Source: Porphyra umbilicalis (taxonomy: Eukaryota; Rhodophyta; Bangiophyceae; Bangiales; Bangiaceae). Taken from it: DNA of 64,000 nt. The stretch covers positions 145,085 to 209,084 of the forward strand of contig KV918882.1 of the NCBI GenBank assembly GCA_002049455.2. Direction: 5' to 3'. Positions 1 through 10,180 of the stretch are shown in pieces. A model generated the notes under the pieces. That model saw only the letters and a program-made list of their open reading frames with translations. It did no database searches and was not told where the DNA came from. The stretch's first letter is position 1; each line of letters begins with the position of its first letter. The position numbers were made by a program, and so were the translations under genes.

Positions 1-352
1 GGGGGAAGGAGGCGTGACCCGCGGCCGCGGCCTGACGCGAGGCGGGGGGGGGGCACGTAATCGGGCAGGGGTGGCGGCGCTGCTGCCACCTGGCCAAAGA
101 GCCGAGTCGGCGTATGGTCGAGTGGCGGGAAAGTGCGGCACATGGCCCGAAACGGCTGGGATGGCTTGCTGGGGTGCGCACCCACCGGCGGCTGCGCAGC
201 AGACGTGGAGCTCCGCGCTGGGCTCGGATCGCCCATACGTTCAAAATTCAGACGGGGTACGTCTCTGGTGTTGCGAGAGTTTGAGAAGAAACAACAGCAA
301 GTCCGTGAATCGAGCCCCTGCAGACGCTCACGGCAGAGAGCTATTTACAGTA
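1..352. other. Gene-less GC-rich stretch
   Basis: No reading frame here looks like a protein. The only structure is a short dispersed repeat at 310-336, next to the MITE that follows. Confidence 0.6.
310..336 (+). repeat. 27-bp dispersed repeat, copy 1
   Basis: This 27-bp segment beginning TCGAGCCCCTGCAGAC matches 4552-4578 with one mismatch. Both copies lie close to MITE-like elements in intergenic DNA. It may be a remnant of a larger dispersed repeat; no function is apparent. Confidence 0.6.
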
Positions 353-484
353 CAGCTGTTCTCCCAAAAATCCCGCACTCCAACAGTTGCAAAAGAGTTC
401 CATATCGGCCTCTACGACCCCGCAGAGGCCGATTTGGAACTATTTTGTAACAGTTGGAAAGCGGGATTTTTGGGAGAACGGCTG
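353..484. mobile_element. MITE family A, copy 1 (132 bp, TA-flanked)
   Basis: Almost the whole element is an inverted repeat: the ends read CAGCTGTTCTCCCAAAAATC and, on the opposite strand, CAGCCGTTCTCCCAAAAATC, and pairing continues inward past an AACAGTT block. TA dinucleotides flank it at 351-352 and 485-486, the target duplication expected for Tc1/mariner/pogo-type elements. It has no coding capacity. A shortened second copy lies at 3631-3715. Confidence 0.85.
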
Positions 485-486
485 TA

Positions 487-856
487 GACAGCAACGCGCG
501 CCTCGTCCTTCCCCACGAGGCTGTACAGGTCCGCCGCTCCTGTGCGTGCTGGCAATTGTGCTCGCGTTTCCAGATGAGGGCGGGGGTGCGCTCGGTTGTT
601 CACGGAGGTGGACGCGCCCGGATGGTCGGGGGCAGAACGGCGCCCGCTGCGGAGAGGACGGCCGTCGTGGAGGCACGGCACGAGGACGGCGGGTTGGGTG
701 TTGCATCACCCCGGCGGGTGCGGGCATGTCGAGCACCCGCCGGCTGGCGTGGATGCTCGAGCTAGATTGCAGGCAGGGCTTGTGTCACCGTGGCCTTCAA
801 TTGCTTGAATTGTTGTATTGTTTTCTCCATCGTGTTCTTGCCCTCAAGGTACACGT
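487..856. other. Intergenic, nothing recognised
   Basis: GC-rich DNA between MITE A and the 3' end of the kinase gene. Overlapping open frames exist on both strands but none has protein-like composition or a recognisable motif. Confidence 0.5.
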
Positions 857-2845
857 TTACTCCACTTCTTCGATGAGCTCAGCGTCCCCCTCAGCCGGAT
901 GGATCCCTCTTATCCCTATGCAACCTGGGCGCCACGTGGTTGCGCGGCGCACGAAAGAGAACCGACGTGTTCGGCTCTTCGGTGCAGTCAGGGGAGGTCG
1001 AGAGCCGGAGAAGGCGTAGCGACGCACGGACGCCTCCGCCCCCGTGTTGTTGCTTCCACGATCATCTCGGGACGGAGCGGTCTCGCCGCTGCCGCTCTGG
1101 GTATACATGTCCACACCCACTGTCAACAGCGCCTCCGCCGCGTGGGCCCTCCCGATGCGGCGGGCCCTCTGCAGCCCGGTCTCGCCGCCGTGGCTGCCGG
1201 CGTGCTCATCCGCATCTACCGCCACCCGCACCGCTGCCACGGCGACACGCCCGATGAGGTTGGCCAAGTACAGCGTGGTCTCACTGCTGGCGCTATTGGT
1301 ATGGACGGCCGCACTGGCAGTCACCAACGTGTCCACGGCCTCGGGCCTCTCAGTTGCGCCCGAGCAGCGCAGCCCACGCGAGGCTACCGGCTGTTCGCCG
1401 GGCGTGTCAATACCCGTGGCCACGGGGGCGTCTAGCGTCCCGCCCGTCTCGTTGGTCGCCGAAGGGGGAGTGCCCTCGAAAAACTCATTGTAGTACGTGC
1501 CGCCGTGGCCTGCTGTAGCGCTCAGCCCTGCCGCTTCCACCGTGTTCATCGCCTGTACAGTAACTCCCGGAGCGGCCACCGACGCACCTTTCGATAATCC
1601 GTCCGTGTCGACGGGTAGAAATGCGCCTGCGCCGCCGCCTCCTCCATAGTCCCAGTCCCGTTCAACGCAGTCGTCGTCCTCCCTGCAAAAAAACGTGACG
1701 AGTTCTCGCGCGCTCGGACGGTCGGCCGGGTCTTGTGCCCAGCAACGCTCGACTATCGCTCGCACGTTCTCGAGCCCGAAGCACAGACTGCTGCGGTGAT
1801 GATCGCCGCGGCCATCCGTGAGGTCAGCGATGGTTGGGGTGGCCACCGCCTGGACAGAGGGGCCGAAGGCATTGTCCAATCTCGACATACCTGGTCGCAC
1901 CGCAGGTGGTGCCGCCTCTGGCATGACCGACGCGGCTTGAGGGCCGAACCGGTTCGGCCATATTGGGCTGGTGATGTCGTTTTCATTGCTCATGGCCTGC
2001 CGGAGCGTGTGTGCGTTGTAGCCGCCCCACGGCTCGCAGCCGCTCAGCAGCCCATACAGCACGATACCCATCGCGTAGATATCCATCGCCTTAGCGGCGT
2101 CAAAGCTGGTGAGCTTGCCGCCCCAGAAGCCTTCGGGTGCCAGGTACGCAAGCGTACCCTGGATGCCCTGCTCAGCCGACACGCCAATGCTGTCGATGAG
2201 GCGACCGCTCTGGTCGGCGCGCAAGCTCATACCGAAGTCTGCCAGCTTGACGACCGCGTTGCGGGAGAGCGTCGCACGCCCGTCCAGCCCGCACCTAAAA
2301 GGCACATTTAGGGGCTCGGTGAGGAGAATGTTGGCCGGCTTGATGTCTCCGTGACCGATGCCACGCTTGTGCAGATACTGCAGGCCAAGAGCGATGTGTT
2401 TGGCAATCAAGAAGAAGGTCTTGGGGTGCAAGGGCGCATTGGCCTCGCGTGCCTTTGCAAGGGACGACTGCAGGCTGCCGCCCATCATCCGCTCCATCAC
2501 AAGTAGCGACAGCCTGCTGTGCCCGTCGTACGCGGCGCCCAAGTACTGGGTGATGTACGGGGAGCGGAAGTTGGAGAGGCGACGGCCCTCCCGCTCCAGC
2601 TGCTTTTTGGCCACCCGGCCATTGGTCGTCTTGTACGGACGCGACATCTTGACGTCGGGAACAACCTTGACCGCCGCGTCGCCGTCAAAAAACCGGCAGT
2701 GGTACACTTTCCCAAATGTGCCCTTGCCGAGCAGTGCGTCGTCGGTGAAGGAGCACGCCAGCACCTCGGGGTCGGTCAGGTCTGCATACGGCGAGGACGG
2801 CAGGCTGGGTCGGCCACTGAGTGTGCTCGTGCCGCTACGCGTCAT
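857..2845 (-). CDS. Protein kinase (TKL-like Ser/Thr kinase)
   Basis: A 662-residue protein with an N-terminal protein kinase domain (about residues 35-400). Visible motifs are the Gly-rich loop GKGTFG (40-45), the VAIK-type Lys60, the catalytic loop HGDIKPAN (165-172, HGD in place of HRD), DFG at 203-205 and APE at 236-238, so it should be active. The loop and helix-C region resemble tyrosine-kinase-like Ser/Thr kinases. There is an insert between the APE region and the final lobe. The last 230 residues have no known domain and contain two similar Thr/Ser-rich patches. The frame is open 92 codons further upstream, but 2845 is its first ATG. The gene has no intron and no frame break. Substrate and pathway cannot be told from sequence. 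Confidence 0.85.
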   Translation of the reverse strand: MTRSGTSTLSGRPSLPSSPYADLTDPEVLACSFTDDALLGKGTFGKVYHCRFFDGDAAVKVVPDVKMSRPYKTTNGRVAKKQLEREGRRLSNFRSPYITQYLGAAYDGHSRLSLLVMERMMGGSLQSSLAKAREANAPLHPKTFFLIAKHIALGLQYLHKRGIGHGDIKPANILLTEPLNVPFRCGLDGRATLSRNAVVKLADFGMSLRADQSGRLIDSIGVSAEQGIQGTLAYLAPEGFWGGKLTSFDAAKAMDIYAMGIVLYGLLSGCEPWGGYNAHTLRQAMSNENDITSPIWPNRFGPQAASVMPEAAPPAVRPGMSRLDNAFGPSVQAVATPTIADLTDGRGDHHRSSLCFGLENVRAIVERCWAQDPADRPSARELVTFFCREDDDCVERDWDYGGGGGAGAFLPVDTDGLSKGASVAAPGVTVQAMNTVEAAGLSATAGHGGTYYNEFFEGTPPSATNETGGTLDAPVATGIDTPGEQPVASRGLRCSGATERPEAVDTLVTASAAVHTNSASSETTLYLANLIGRVAVAAVRVAVDADEHAGSHGGETGLQRARRIGRAHAAEALLTVGVDMYTQSGSGETAPSRDDRGSNNTGAEASVRRYAFSGSRPPLTAPKSRTRRFSFVRRATTWRPGCIGIRGIHPAEGDAELIEEVE

Positions 2846-3628
2846 GATGCAAGCACGGTCGGGCAAACCTCTCAGCCACCAGCGACGATGCCACCAAAAA
2901 ACAGCACGGCTCCTTGCCGCAGCGCAAGGGACGCGCCACAAAGCTCCTACGTGCGTGTGCAGCAGCGACAGGGATGACGCTGCCACCGGGACAAGGTGGC
3001 ACGACGATACGCAGCTCGCCCGAGGCGTGCCGCAGATGGCGCTGCGCCGAGTGGGGCTTGGAACGCCCGCCCGTGCCTTTCGGCCTGGTCCAGCGGGAGG
3101 GTGCGTAGCAGGGGGTGACACAGCGACTTGCTGGCGACGCGGACTGGTCTCAGTTTTCTGCCCTCAGGCCCATATTGGTGGGACCTGTGTCCATTTGTGG
3201 TGGCGGCCCGTTGGTCCAGCCGGGATCGGCTGCAGCCGACCAGTGCGGGTGCATCGCTGCATCATGCAACAGGGCTGCAACCAAGTGTACACGTCTGCAG
3301 CTTCCAATCCTAGCCACCCTTTCCGCCGCAGAGCGCCGCGCCTCCACCTGACGAGGACGGCCGTGTCCTCCAGCTGAGAGTTGCAACGTCGATTATGATA
3401 CAGGGAGGTTGCCTATCATCTGACCTTTTAAGAACAAATAAGCATAGAGAAAAAGAAGATGGAGGAGCGATAGCGCAAAAAAAATATTTTTATCAAGCTG
3501 ATGACGTAGCGGAATATGTTCTGCAAAGAAACATCGTGCCTGACCTCTCTGTTTTTTTCGTTTATTGCGGTTATGTGTCTCCCCTATAGGCCGGAAATCG
3601 GGCGGATCGGTGCCCAACACCTGATTTG
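2846..3628. other. Kinase 5' flank with an AT-rich island
   Basis: Upstream DNA of the kinase. About 3400-3570 is distinctly AT-rich with A runs, unlike the surroundings, and leads into MITE A copy 2. No gene seen. Confidence 0.5.
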
Positions 3629-3630
3629 TA

Positions 3631-3715
3631 CAGCCGTTCTCCCAAAAATCCCGCACCCCAACAGTTGCAAAAGAGTTCCAAATCGGCCTCTGCGGGATTT
3701 TTGGGAGAACGGCTG
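3631..3715. mobile_element. MITE family A, copy 2 (85 bp, internally deleted)
   Basis: Same ends as the element at 353-484: CAGCCGTTCTCCCAAAAATC at both termini as a perfect inverted repeat, flanked by TA at 3629-3630 and 3716-3717. The left arm is complete through the AATCGGCCTCT block but the matching right inner arm is missing, so this is a deletion derivative of copy 1. Confidence 0.85.
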
Positions 3716-3717
3716 TA

Positions 3718-4969
3718 AGCACCCGTTTCTGACCCCGTCAGGGCACATTTCCTTGTGCGGATCGTCATCTTTGGGCCTCCTCCCCAACCGCATCCGACTG
3801 CTTGAGGCCATCCAGCCTGCAGGGTTGCGTCCATCGTAGCGCGTGTTGGCCTTCCTGCTACAAAAAAAAAAACACCACTAAGTGGCAGGCGGCTCGCTGC
3901 GCTTGTAAACGGCATCTTGAGTTGATGCTTTAGAGCGGTACCAACAACGTTCCGCATCCACAAAATATGGGCCCAAGTGTCCCACGTGGTCCCATGTGGC
4001 GCCCTACGCGGAAAAACGCAGCCTGAGTGATCACCGACAACGCCAGCGAGACGGATCTGTCCACAAAGGCACTGGAAACGATTCAGAAGATTGAGATAAG
4101 TTCAACCGGATAACATGCGGGGGGTTCGGAAGCGTTCGCGAATGCCGGCTCGATCTCCACATACATATTGCTGTCTTCCTAATTTTTGCCGATGTGGTCG
4201 AAGTTAAGACTGGGTCTCGGTCAACTGCCCATTGGCGGATCCACTTTATCCGGCCAAATGGATGGCTGAGACACAGTTTTGTACAGTTGATCACCCTTCT
4301 TGACATCGACGGTATCGGCCAAAATTGAGAAGGCAGCAATAGAAGGCCGATATGCGGATCCCAAGCGCCCGTTCGCGACTGTGTCGAGAAGTTTGACCTG
4401 AATCTGAGTGCTGTCATGGACGGAATGAAGCCAAACGAAGCCAAACGACGCCCAGTGACGACCGCGATCGTGGCCACGTGTGGCGTCGTTTGATCGCACA
4501 GCCGGATATCATCCGTCGCGAACGGAACAAAAAGTCGTGAGGTTCGTCTTGTCGAGCCCCTGCAGACTCTCACGGCAGCGAGGTGCAGTCATTGTGCGCT
4601 TGTAAAGCAGGGTGGAGCACTTTGTAGCCCACGTAAGAATTTACAGCTGATTGGACAATCTGTTCCGAAACGACAACCACCCGAGGTGCTCATGACGCTC
4701 GATCGTGAATTTGAATCATAAATTGTGCAATGAGACACGGAAGGGCGTGGCAAGACTTGTGCCCCGTCCTTCACGAGGTGTTCCTGGGGGGGTAGGCAGG
4801 CAAATTTTGACAGACTTGAGGCAGCGGATTACTCGATCGCAGATCAGCTGTGAATCATCACTTCAAGTGCCATCAAGTGCGGTGGGCCCCGCACCGGAGC
4901 GATCGAGTTGCGCTCAGTTATAAAGCAGGGTACCTTATAAGCGGGACACATATAAATGCGCAATGACTG
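3718..4969. other. Moderate-GC intergenic DNA, possible decayed transposon
   Basis: Base composition is lower in GC than the genes on either side. No convincing protein is present: the 180-codon frame at 4031-4573 (-) has no domain or biased composition. CAGTCATTG near 4587 and its complement ending at 4969 may be worn ends of an element related to the one at 44929-45653, but the left end lacks the flanking TA. Confidence 0.35.
4552..4578 (+). repeat. 27-bp dispersed repeat, copy 2
   Basis: Matches 310-336 with a single mismatch. Confidence 0.6.
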
Positions 4970-4971
4970 TA

Positions 4972-5148
4972 CAGTCTTTCTCCAATGCTAGCATTGCCCG
5001 GCATGCTGGGCATCCGTTGTGGTACAAAAAAAGTAGCCTCGGTTCTTCGTGCAGAAGACAGCTCAATCGGCCCTCAAGGCACCGCCAAGCTGTCCTGTTT
5101 CTGGGCACCGTGCCCAAGAAAGGATGTCACAGCAATGGAGAAAGACTG
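4972..5148. mobile_element. MITE family B, copy 1 (177 bp, TA-flanked)
   Basis: The termini are inverted repeats, CAGTCTTTCTCCAATGCT on the left and CAGTCTTTCTCCATTGCT read from the right on the opposite strand. TA flanks both ends (4970-4971, 5149-5150). The interior shares a block around CTTCTGCACGAA with the copy at 45656-45844 in opposite orientation. It is non-coding. The ends and TA target fit a Tc1/mariner-derived MITE. Confidence 0.85.
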
Positions 5149-5205
5149 TACTACTCGCAGGCCTTCCACGTCATCAATGGCTAAATGAGTACACTGCGAG
5201 AAAAG

Positions 5206-5211
5206 AAAAAA
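5206..5211 (-). terminator. Pol III T-run after tRNA-Ile
   Basis: Six T residues on the minus strand 11 nt past the discriminator base of the tRNA gene, followed by another T4 block. This is the usual RNA polymerase III stop. Confidence 0.7.
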
Positions 5212-5221
5212 GACACAGCCG

Positions 5222-5328
5222 TAACGGAGAAGGGGACTTCATGATTCAATCTCGAACCCTTGACTTTGGCGTTATTAGCACCACACTCTGCTTAGGAATC
5301 ATTTCCAAACCAACTGAGTTACACCGTC
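5222..5328 (-). tRNA. tRNA-Ile (anticodon AAU) with D-loop and T-loop introns
   Basis: Read on the minus strand, all four stems are present. Acceptor 5328-5322 pairs with 5229-5223 (one T-T mismatch, one G-T). D-stem ACTC/GAGT is perfect. The anticodon stem TGGTG/CGCCA encloses CTAATAA, anticodon AAT (5276-5274), and this arm matches eukaryotic tRNA-Ile closely. T-stem AAGGG/CCCTT is perfect. The discriminator is A5222. The gene is 107 nt because the D-loop is 27 nt and the T-loop 22 nt. Removing 18 nt (5307-5290) restores a D-loop AGTTGGTTA, and removing 15 nt (5251-5237) restores a T-loop TTCGATC, giving a standard 74-nt tRNA. There is no intron in the anticodon loop. The extra introns interrupt the internal A- and B-box promoter regions. 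The exact intron ends are inferred. Confidence 0.88.
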
Positions 5329-6723
5329 TCTTGCCGTGTTATGAACAAGCTCTCGTGTTACACTTTATACCCTGTGTTCGTCGTTTCAGATCAGTCCTGT
5401 CTCGATTCGAGTTGTGTAACCCCGTGTGTCTGAAACTTGTGGCCAGTGCGGGTCCTGACCAGAGACCGCCTTACCGCTCCGCCTCCCGCCTTCGCAGCGG
5501 CCAACGAGGAGGGACAACACGCGCGTGCCAACATCACCGCCCCCCCCTGCCATCCAAATCCGCCCACTGTCGACAACAAGGACCGATGGTGACGCGCGCG
5601 TCCTCTGCGGCGACCGGTCTGCGGTCGCGCCCGTCCCTCTCACGCGCATTGCCCGAGCGCCGCCCGCCGCCCATTGGCGTCCCTCGACGCATACTCGCGC
5701 CAGCCCCCTTCGGGTGCGCCGCACATGGACCACCACGTGGGGTCGGTGCTGCGGAACCATGTTGGCGCAGGGCCCCGCCAGGGGCCGCTCTCGCACAACC
5801 CGTTGGCGCGCGCGCCGCCGCCGCGCGCGTGCGCGCCCGCGCCGCCGCGCACGCCAAAAGAGGCACCGTGGACGCCCCGTGTTGCTGCCGCCCACGAACT
5901 TGCTGTGGCGGTCGGGCGGCTTTTCGGGTGGCGGCCCACCCCGTCCAGCGTCTGCCAACGGGCGCCAGCACACCACGCCTGCGGTCTCCGGTCGTTCCTG
6001 GTCGCCCCCCCCCCGCAGATGCGCGGCGTGCGCCGTTGCCCCTCGTGCCACCTTGTGCGTGGCGGGGGAGCTGACGCGGCCGCTGCCATAGACATAATCG
6101 CCCGACCGCTCAGATCCGCCCGCCGCGGGCGTCGGCGGTGGCCCACGACGTCGGCACGCCGCAGCCGCCGCCGACGGCGGCGGTGCGCGCAGTCAACACG
6201 GCCTGCGGGGTGGCCACTATGTCAGCGGCGGCGCAGCAGCCCAGCGGTACCCTCGCGCCGCCCGCACGCCCGCCCACCGCCGTCGCGGCGGTCACGGCCA
6301 GCGACGGCCCCTGCGCGGCCGCCATGGACGACCACCCCACCGCAGCCGCCGCTGTCGACGCCACTTTCCGGCTGTCGGCGAGTCTCGGCGTCGCCGCCGC
6401 GCCGCCGACACCCCCGCCGCTGATCTTCAAGCGCCCACCCCACCCCACCGCCGGTGCGCCCCCGCCGACGCCCGACGGCGGGGTGACGACCGGTCGGTGC
6501 CCCCCCCTCTGCCGGCCGCGACCGGCTCTCCCGTGACGCACAGCAGCCGCTACCCGCCCGCGGCCAACGCCGACCGGAGCCTGCGCGTCGCCGCCGCGTC
6601 GGCGGCCACGTCGCACCCCGGCGCGGCGCCGTGCGACGCGCGCCCCCCCCCCCCCCGCCCGCGTCGGCCGGGGCGGCGGCGGCGGCGTCTGGTCGGGACG
6701 CGGCCGCGGCCTTTGTCGGCGCC
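5329..6723. other. GC-rich upstream region of the zinc-finger gene
   Basis: No credible gene is seen. Long overlapping frames on both strands result from extreme GC content. Composition rises sharply in GC from about 5450 onward. Confidence 0.5.
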
Positions 6724-8803
6724 ATGCAGGCGTTTACGCCGCCGACCCCCCGCTCCGTCACCCGAGCGGAGCTGGAGGCGTGGCCCGAGTTTGGCCTCCT
6801 CCGCCGCTCGAGTGTGGCAAACGACTGGATGGCGTCTGCGTCGCCGCTTGCGTGTGCGGCTTTGCCGGCGGTGCCGCTGCTGCGCGACGTGGCGCCAGCC
6901 GACTTGGCGGCGGGCACGGCCGTCGTCAACATCAAGCACGCGGGGCCGCCGCTGCCGCCGGGTGGCGCCGTGGGGGATCACGCCAGCGCCGGCGGTGGCG
7001 GCGGCGGCGGGGGCGGCGGCCACCCCCCCTCGACCGTCTTCAAAGTCCGCTGCACGCTGCTCATGCCGACGCGCGTCGACGCCGCCGCCGGCCTCGTGTG
7101 CGTTGCGGGCGTGCGCTCCCTCTCCGCCGCCGCGTCCGACGCGCGGTGGGCCGACACTGCCGTACCCGCCGAGGTGCGGGGCGTCCTCGACGCTGCCACG
7201 GGGGAGCTCCTCCTCGCGGGGCTCCTCGGCGGTGGCAGCAGCGGCGGCGGGGCGGGCGCCCCGCCACGCCGCTGCGTCTACGTCGAGTACCACGTGCCCG
7301 CCGCCGAGGTACCCGGCGCCATGCTCTACAGCGCCGCCCTCTTTGAACAGCCCGCCGAGGCACGGGGCGCCGCGCGCCTCCGCATGAACTTTGTGACGTA
7401 CAACCACCCGACGCGGGGTGGGCGGAGCGGCGTGGGGTGGGGGGGTGCCCCCGCCCCCGCCGCCGCCGGTCGCCACCCGCCGGCGGCGGCGGTGGGGGGC
7501 CCCCTCGACGCACGCGCCGCGGTGGCGGCGGCGCTCGGGCACCACCTCGGCACGTTTGGCACGTCGGTGTTGCCGGCGCCGGCGCTGATGGCGCCCGTCG
7601 GGGGTTCCGCCGCCGCCGCGTCGCCGGTGGGGACCGCCGTCGAGCCGTGGACGCTCCACTGCACGGTCGCGCCGGCGCCGCCGGGGGTGGTGGGGGAGCT
7701 GGTCGCGGCCGCGGCCGCGGCGCTCCCCGTGCGCGTGCGGGCGGTGGCGCCGCCGCGGGGGCGGGGGGGGGGGGGGGGCGGGCTCCCCGCTCACGTCGTC
7801 GTGGGGGTCCTCCCGGCGGGGGGGGGGGGGGGGAGGGAGGGGAGAGATCCCCGCCGGGGCGCTACCGGTGTCCGGTGGCGACGTGCCGCAAGCTGTTTAG
7901 CCGCCGCTTCAACATGCAAGAGCACCTGCGGATTGTACGTTGGGCCGAGGGGGTCGGGGGGATGGGGAGGGGGGGGGGGCGCGCGGGGCGCCGCGTGGCC
8001 GCTGGTGGCCGCGTCAGACGGCCGCGCACCTGGCGTGGGCGGGGGCGGGGGGGGGGGCGCCGCCGCGGGACCCGTGACGGCACGGGCGCGGGATGGGGGC
8101 GGTCGACTCACGCGGGTGGTGCGCGCTCCTTTTGTCTGCCGCGGATCTGTGTCTGGGTGCGGTCGCTCGCGCCGCCACCGGCGCCCCCCCCCCCCCCCCC
8201 CCCGTCCCCCCCCCCGCCACTGGTGGCCGACCGCAGCACACGGGCGTCGAGCCGTTCCGCTGCCCCGTCCCCGGGTGCGGCAAAGCGTTCAAGTGGCGGG
8301 GCTCCCTCACCCACCACCTGCGCTCCTCGTCGCACGCGCCGGGGGGGGGGGGCACACGGGCGGCTGACGGGCGGCCACGGGCGCGCGGGGGAGGGGCGAG
8401 AGGGGGAGTGGGGGGGGCGGCAGCAGCACGCACCCGTGCGTGCACCGACGGGGGGACGGTTGCGTCGACGGCCGACGGGCCCCCGCGCGCGTGCGGGGGG
8501 GCGGGCGTCGCCCGCCGCCCGCGCGCGCCGCCGCGCGCGCCCATGGGGCGGGGTGAAGAAAACGGCCGCCGCGCCGGCCGGCGGGCGGGCGGCCACCCGA
8601 CGGCCACCGCGCCGCCGCGGCGGCGCAGGGACAGAAACCCCCGTCCGCCTCGTCTGCGCGCGCGCCGTGCACGCGCGGACCGGCGTGGCCACGCCCCGCG
8701 CGTCTGCCGGTGGGGGGCACGTGGGGGCGCGCGCGGCAGCGGGGCGGTGGCGCCTCCCCGCTCGCCTGCCGCCGCGTCGCGGCCGCCTGGTGCAACGGTG
8801 GCG

Positions 8804-8850
<47 letters not shown>

Positions 8851-8866
8851 GACCGGGCCGGGGTGA
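6724..8866 (+). CDS. C2H2 zinc-finger protein, two tandem fingers split by an intron
   Basis: Proposed start ATG 6724. The first roughly 365 codons encode an Ala/Gly-rich region with a more conserved-looking core that I do not recognise. Finger 1 (7863-7934) has C-x4-C-x12-H and lacks its last His. A GT at 7935 and an AG at 8235-8236 after a long C-rich tract mark a phase-0 intron of 302 bp. Splicing supplies the missing His and a classic linker (HTGVEPF), then finger 2 (C-x4-C, then HH and a later H). The frame must shift between the N-terminal region and finger 1, and this falls in a G14 run near 7817. The tail after finger 2 is Arg/Gly/Ala-rich, ends in a GGC microsatellite and is the least certain part. 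It is probably a nuclear DNA- or RNA-binding regulator. Confidence 0.7.
8804..8850 (+). repeat. (GGC)n microsatellite
   Basis: About 15 uninterrupted GGC triplets at the 3' end of the zinc-finger gene. Depending on frame it encodes poly-Gly, poly-Ala or poly-Arg. Confidence 0.9.
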
Positions 8867-8931
8867 CGGGAGAGGGCGGGCGACGGGCGCTCGGGCGGGC
8901 GTGCCGCCCGCTGCGACGGGCGCCACGCGGC

Positions 8932-8932
8932 C

Positions 8933-8996
<64 letters not shown>

Positions 8997-8997
8997 G
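8932..8997 (+). repeat. Second (GGC)n microsatellite
   Basis: About 21 GGC triplets with no interruption. Together with the tract at 8804-8850 this is likely to be length-polymorphic. Confidence 0.9.
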
Positions 8998-10148
8998 GCG
9001 ACGGGCGGGCGGTGCGGGGCGGCGTCGAGAAGCCACGACCCGACCGGTTGGGCGGGGGCTGCGCACGCGCGCGGGCGAGGGGGGCGGCTCCACGCCGACC
9101 GCCGCGGCCCGTCAGACGGCGGCGGCACGGCGGGCGGACGGGCGCGGCGGGCGGCGGCCACCCCGCCAGACGGTGGCGGCGGCGGGCAAGCGCGCGCCCG
9201 CACGCTGGCGGGGCCGACGATGGCGGGGCACCGCGGAAGGATCGGGGCGCCTGGTGAGTGTCTGCTGACGTGGGCGGGCGGCGCGGGGGCAGGTGGGGGC
9301 GGGGGGCGGCGGCGGCGGACCCGCCGCCGCCCGCGTCGGCGGCATCGTCCCCTGCGGCGGGCGGGGCGGGCGGGCGGGCAGCGGGGGCGGCCGCGTCGGC
9401 GCGTCGCCCCGCCGCGTGCCATGATGGGGGGGGCGGCGGGCGCCCGCGGGTCCTCCTCGGTCGGCGGCTGCCCCTGCCGCGACGAGTGGTGGGGGGGAGC
9501 CCCGGGGGGGAAGGGCGGGGGCGGCAAGGCCACCGCCGCGACGAGTGGTGGGGGGAGCGGTGGGGGGGGGGGTGGCAGCCGCCCGGCCGACCGGGGGTGC
9601 ACGGCCGCCGCGGCGAGCGGTTGTGAGCAGGGCGGCCGCTTTGTGCGGTCGAGGGTGGCTTTTTTGGGGTTTCCCATGCTTTTGACCGTTGAAAACGAAA
9701 ATTTTGCACGCACACGCGACCAAGCACGCGCGCAGGCGCGTCGCTATCGACCGGCCCAGAGCTGTCGAGCGTGATGACGCGGAGGTGGCCGCATGCCTCT
9801 GGAGGAGCTCCCAAGACCTCCTCTTCTTTGTGGCAACAAGAAGCGTGCCTGAACATAGGTTTGCGCGCTGGGCCGCCGTCCGGGGTCTATGGCTGCAAGA
9901 AGCGCGCAGCCACGCACGGGATATGGACAAGCCAGTCCCTTTTTCCATGCTCGGGTCAAAGGTAGACAGGCTCGGCAGAGTGAGCCCCTTCGTCCTCTTC
10001 GACACTGGCTTCACAGCGTTGTCAGACCCTCAACGCCAGAGGGCGGACATCGTGGCGCCGCCCCCCATGATGGGAGCACTTGAAACTACAAAAACAATAC
10101 CAGGGGCGCTTGCGAGAGGCAAGGGACTGTTCCGACCGCAGGCCGCAC

Positions 10149-10154
10149 AAAAAA
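10149..10154 (-). terminator. T6 run after tRNA-Leu
   Basis: A T6 run on the minus strand about 27 nt past the tRNA discriminator. A closer T4 run lies at 10173-10176. Either could end RNA polymerase III transcription. Confidence 0.55.
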
Positions 10155-10180
10155 GCTACACGCTGTCCTCCTAAAATGCA

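Larger units (their letters stand above)
8867..10180. other. Low-complexity GC-rich DNA then a lower-GC spacer
   Basis: Holds a second GGC microsatellite and G-rich low-complexity DNA to about 9655, then a drop in GC toward the tRNA gene. No gene is supported; the very long frames on both strands are compositional. Confidence 0.5.

Noticed and set aside
4031-4573. 180-codon frame on the minus strand in lower-GC DNA
   Set aside because: Amino-acid composition is not obviously biased but no motif, start context or second copy supports it; the region looks like decayed repeat DNA.
8108-9856. Very long open frames on both strands across the GC-extreme region
   Set aside because: Low-complexity Arg/Pro/Ala/Gly composition in every frame; stop codons are simply rare at this GC content. 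No domain or start context supports them.
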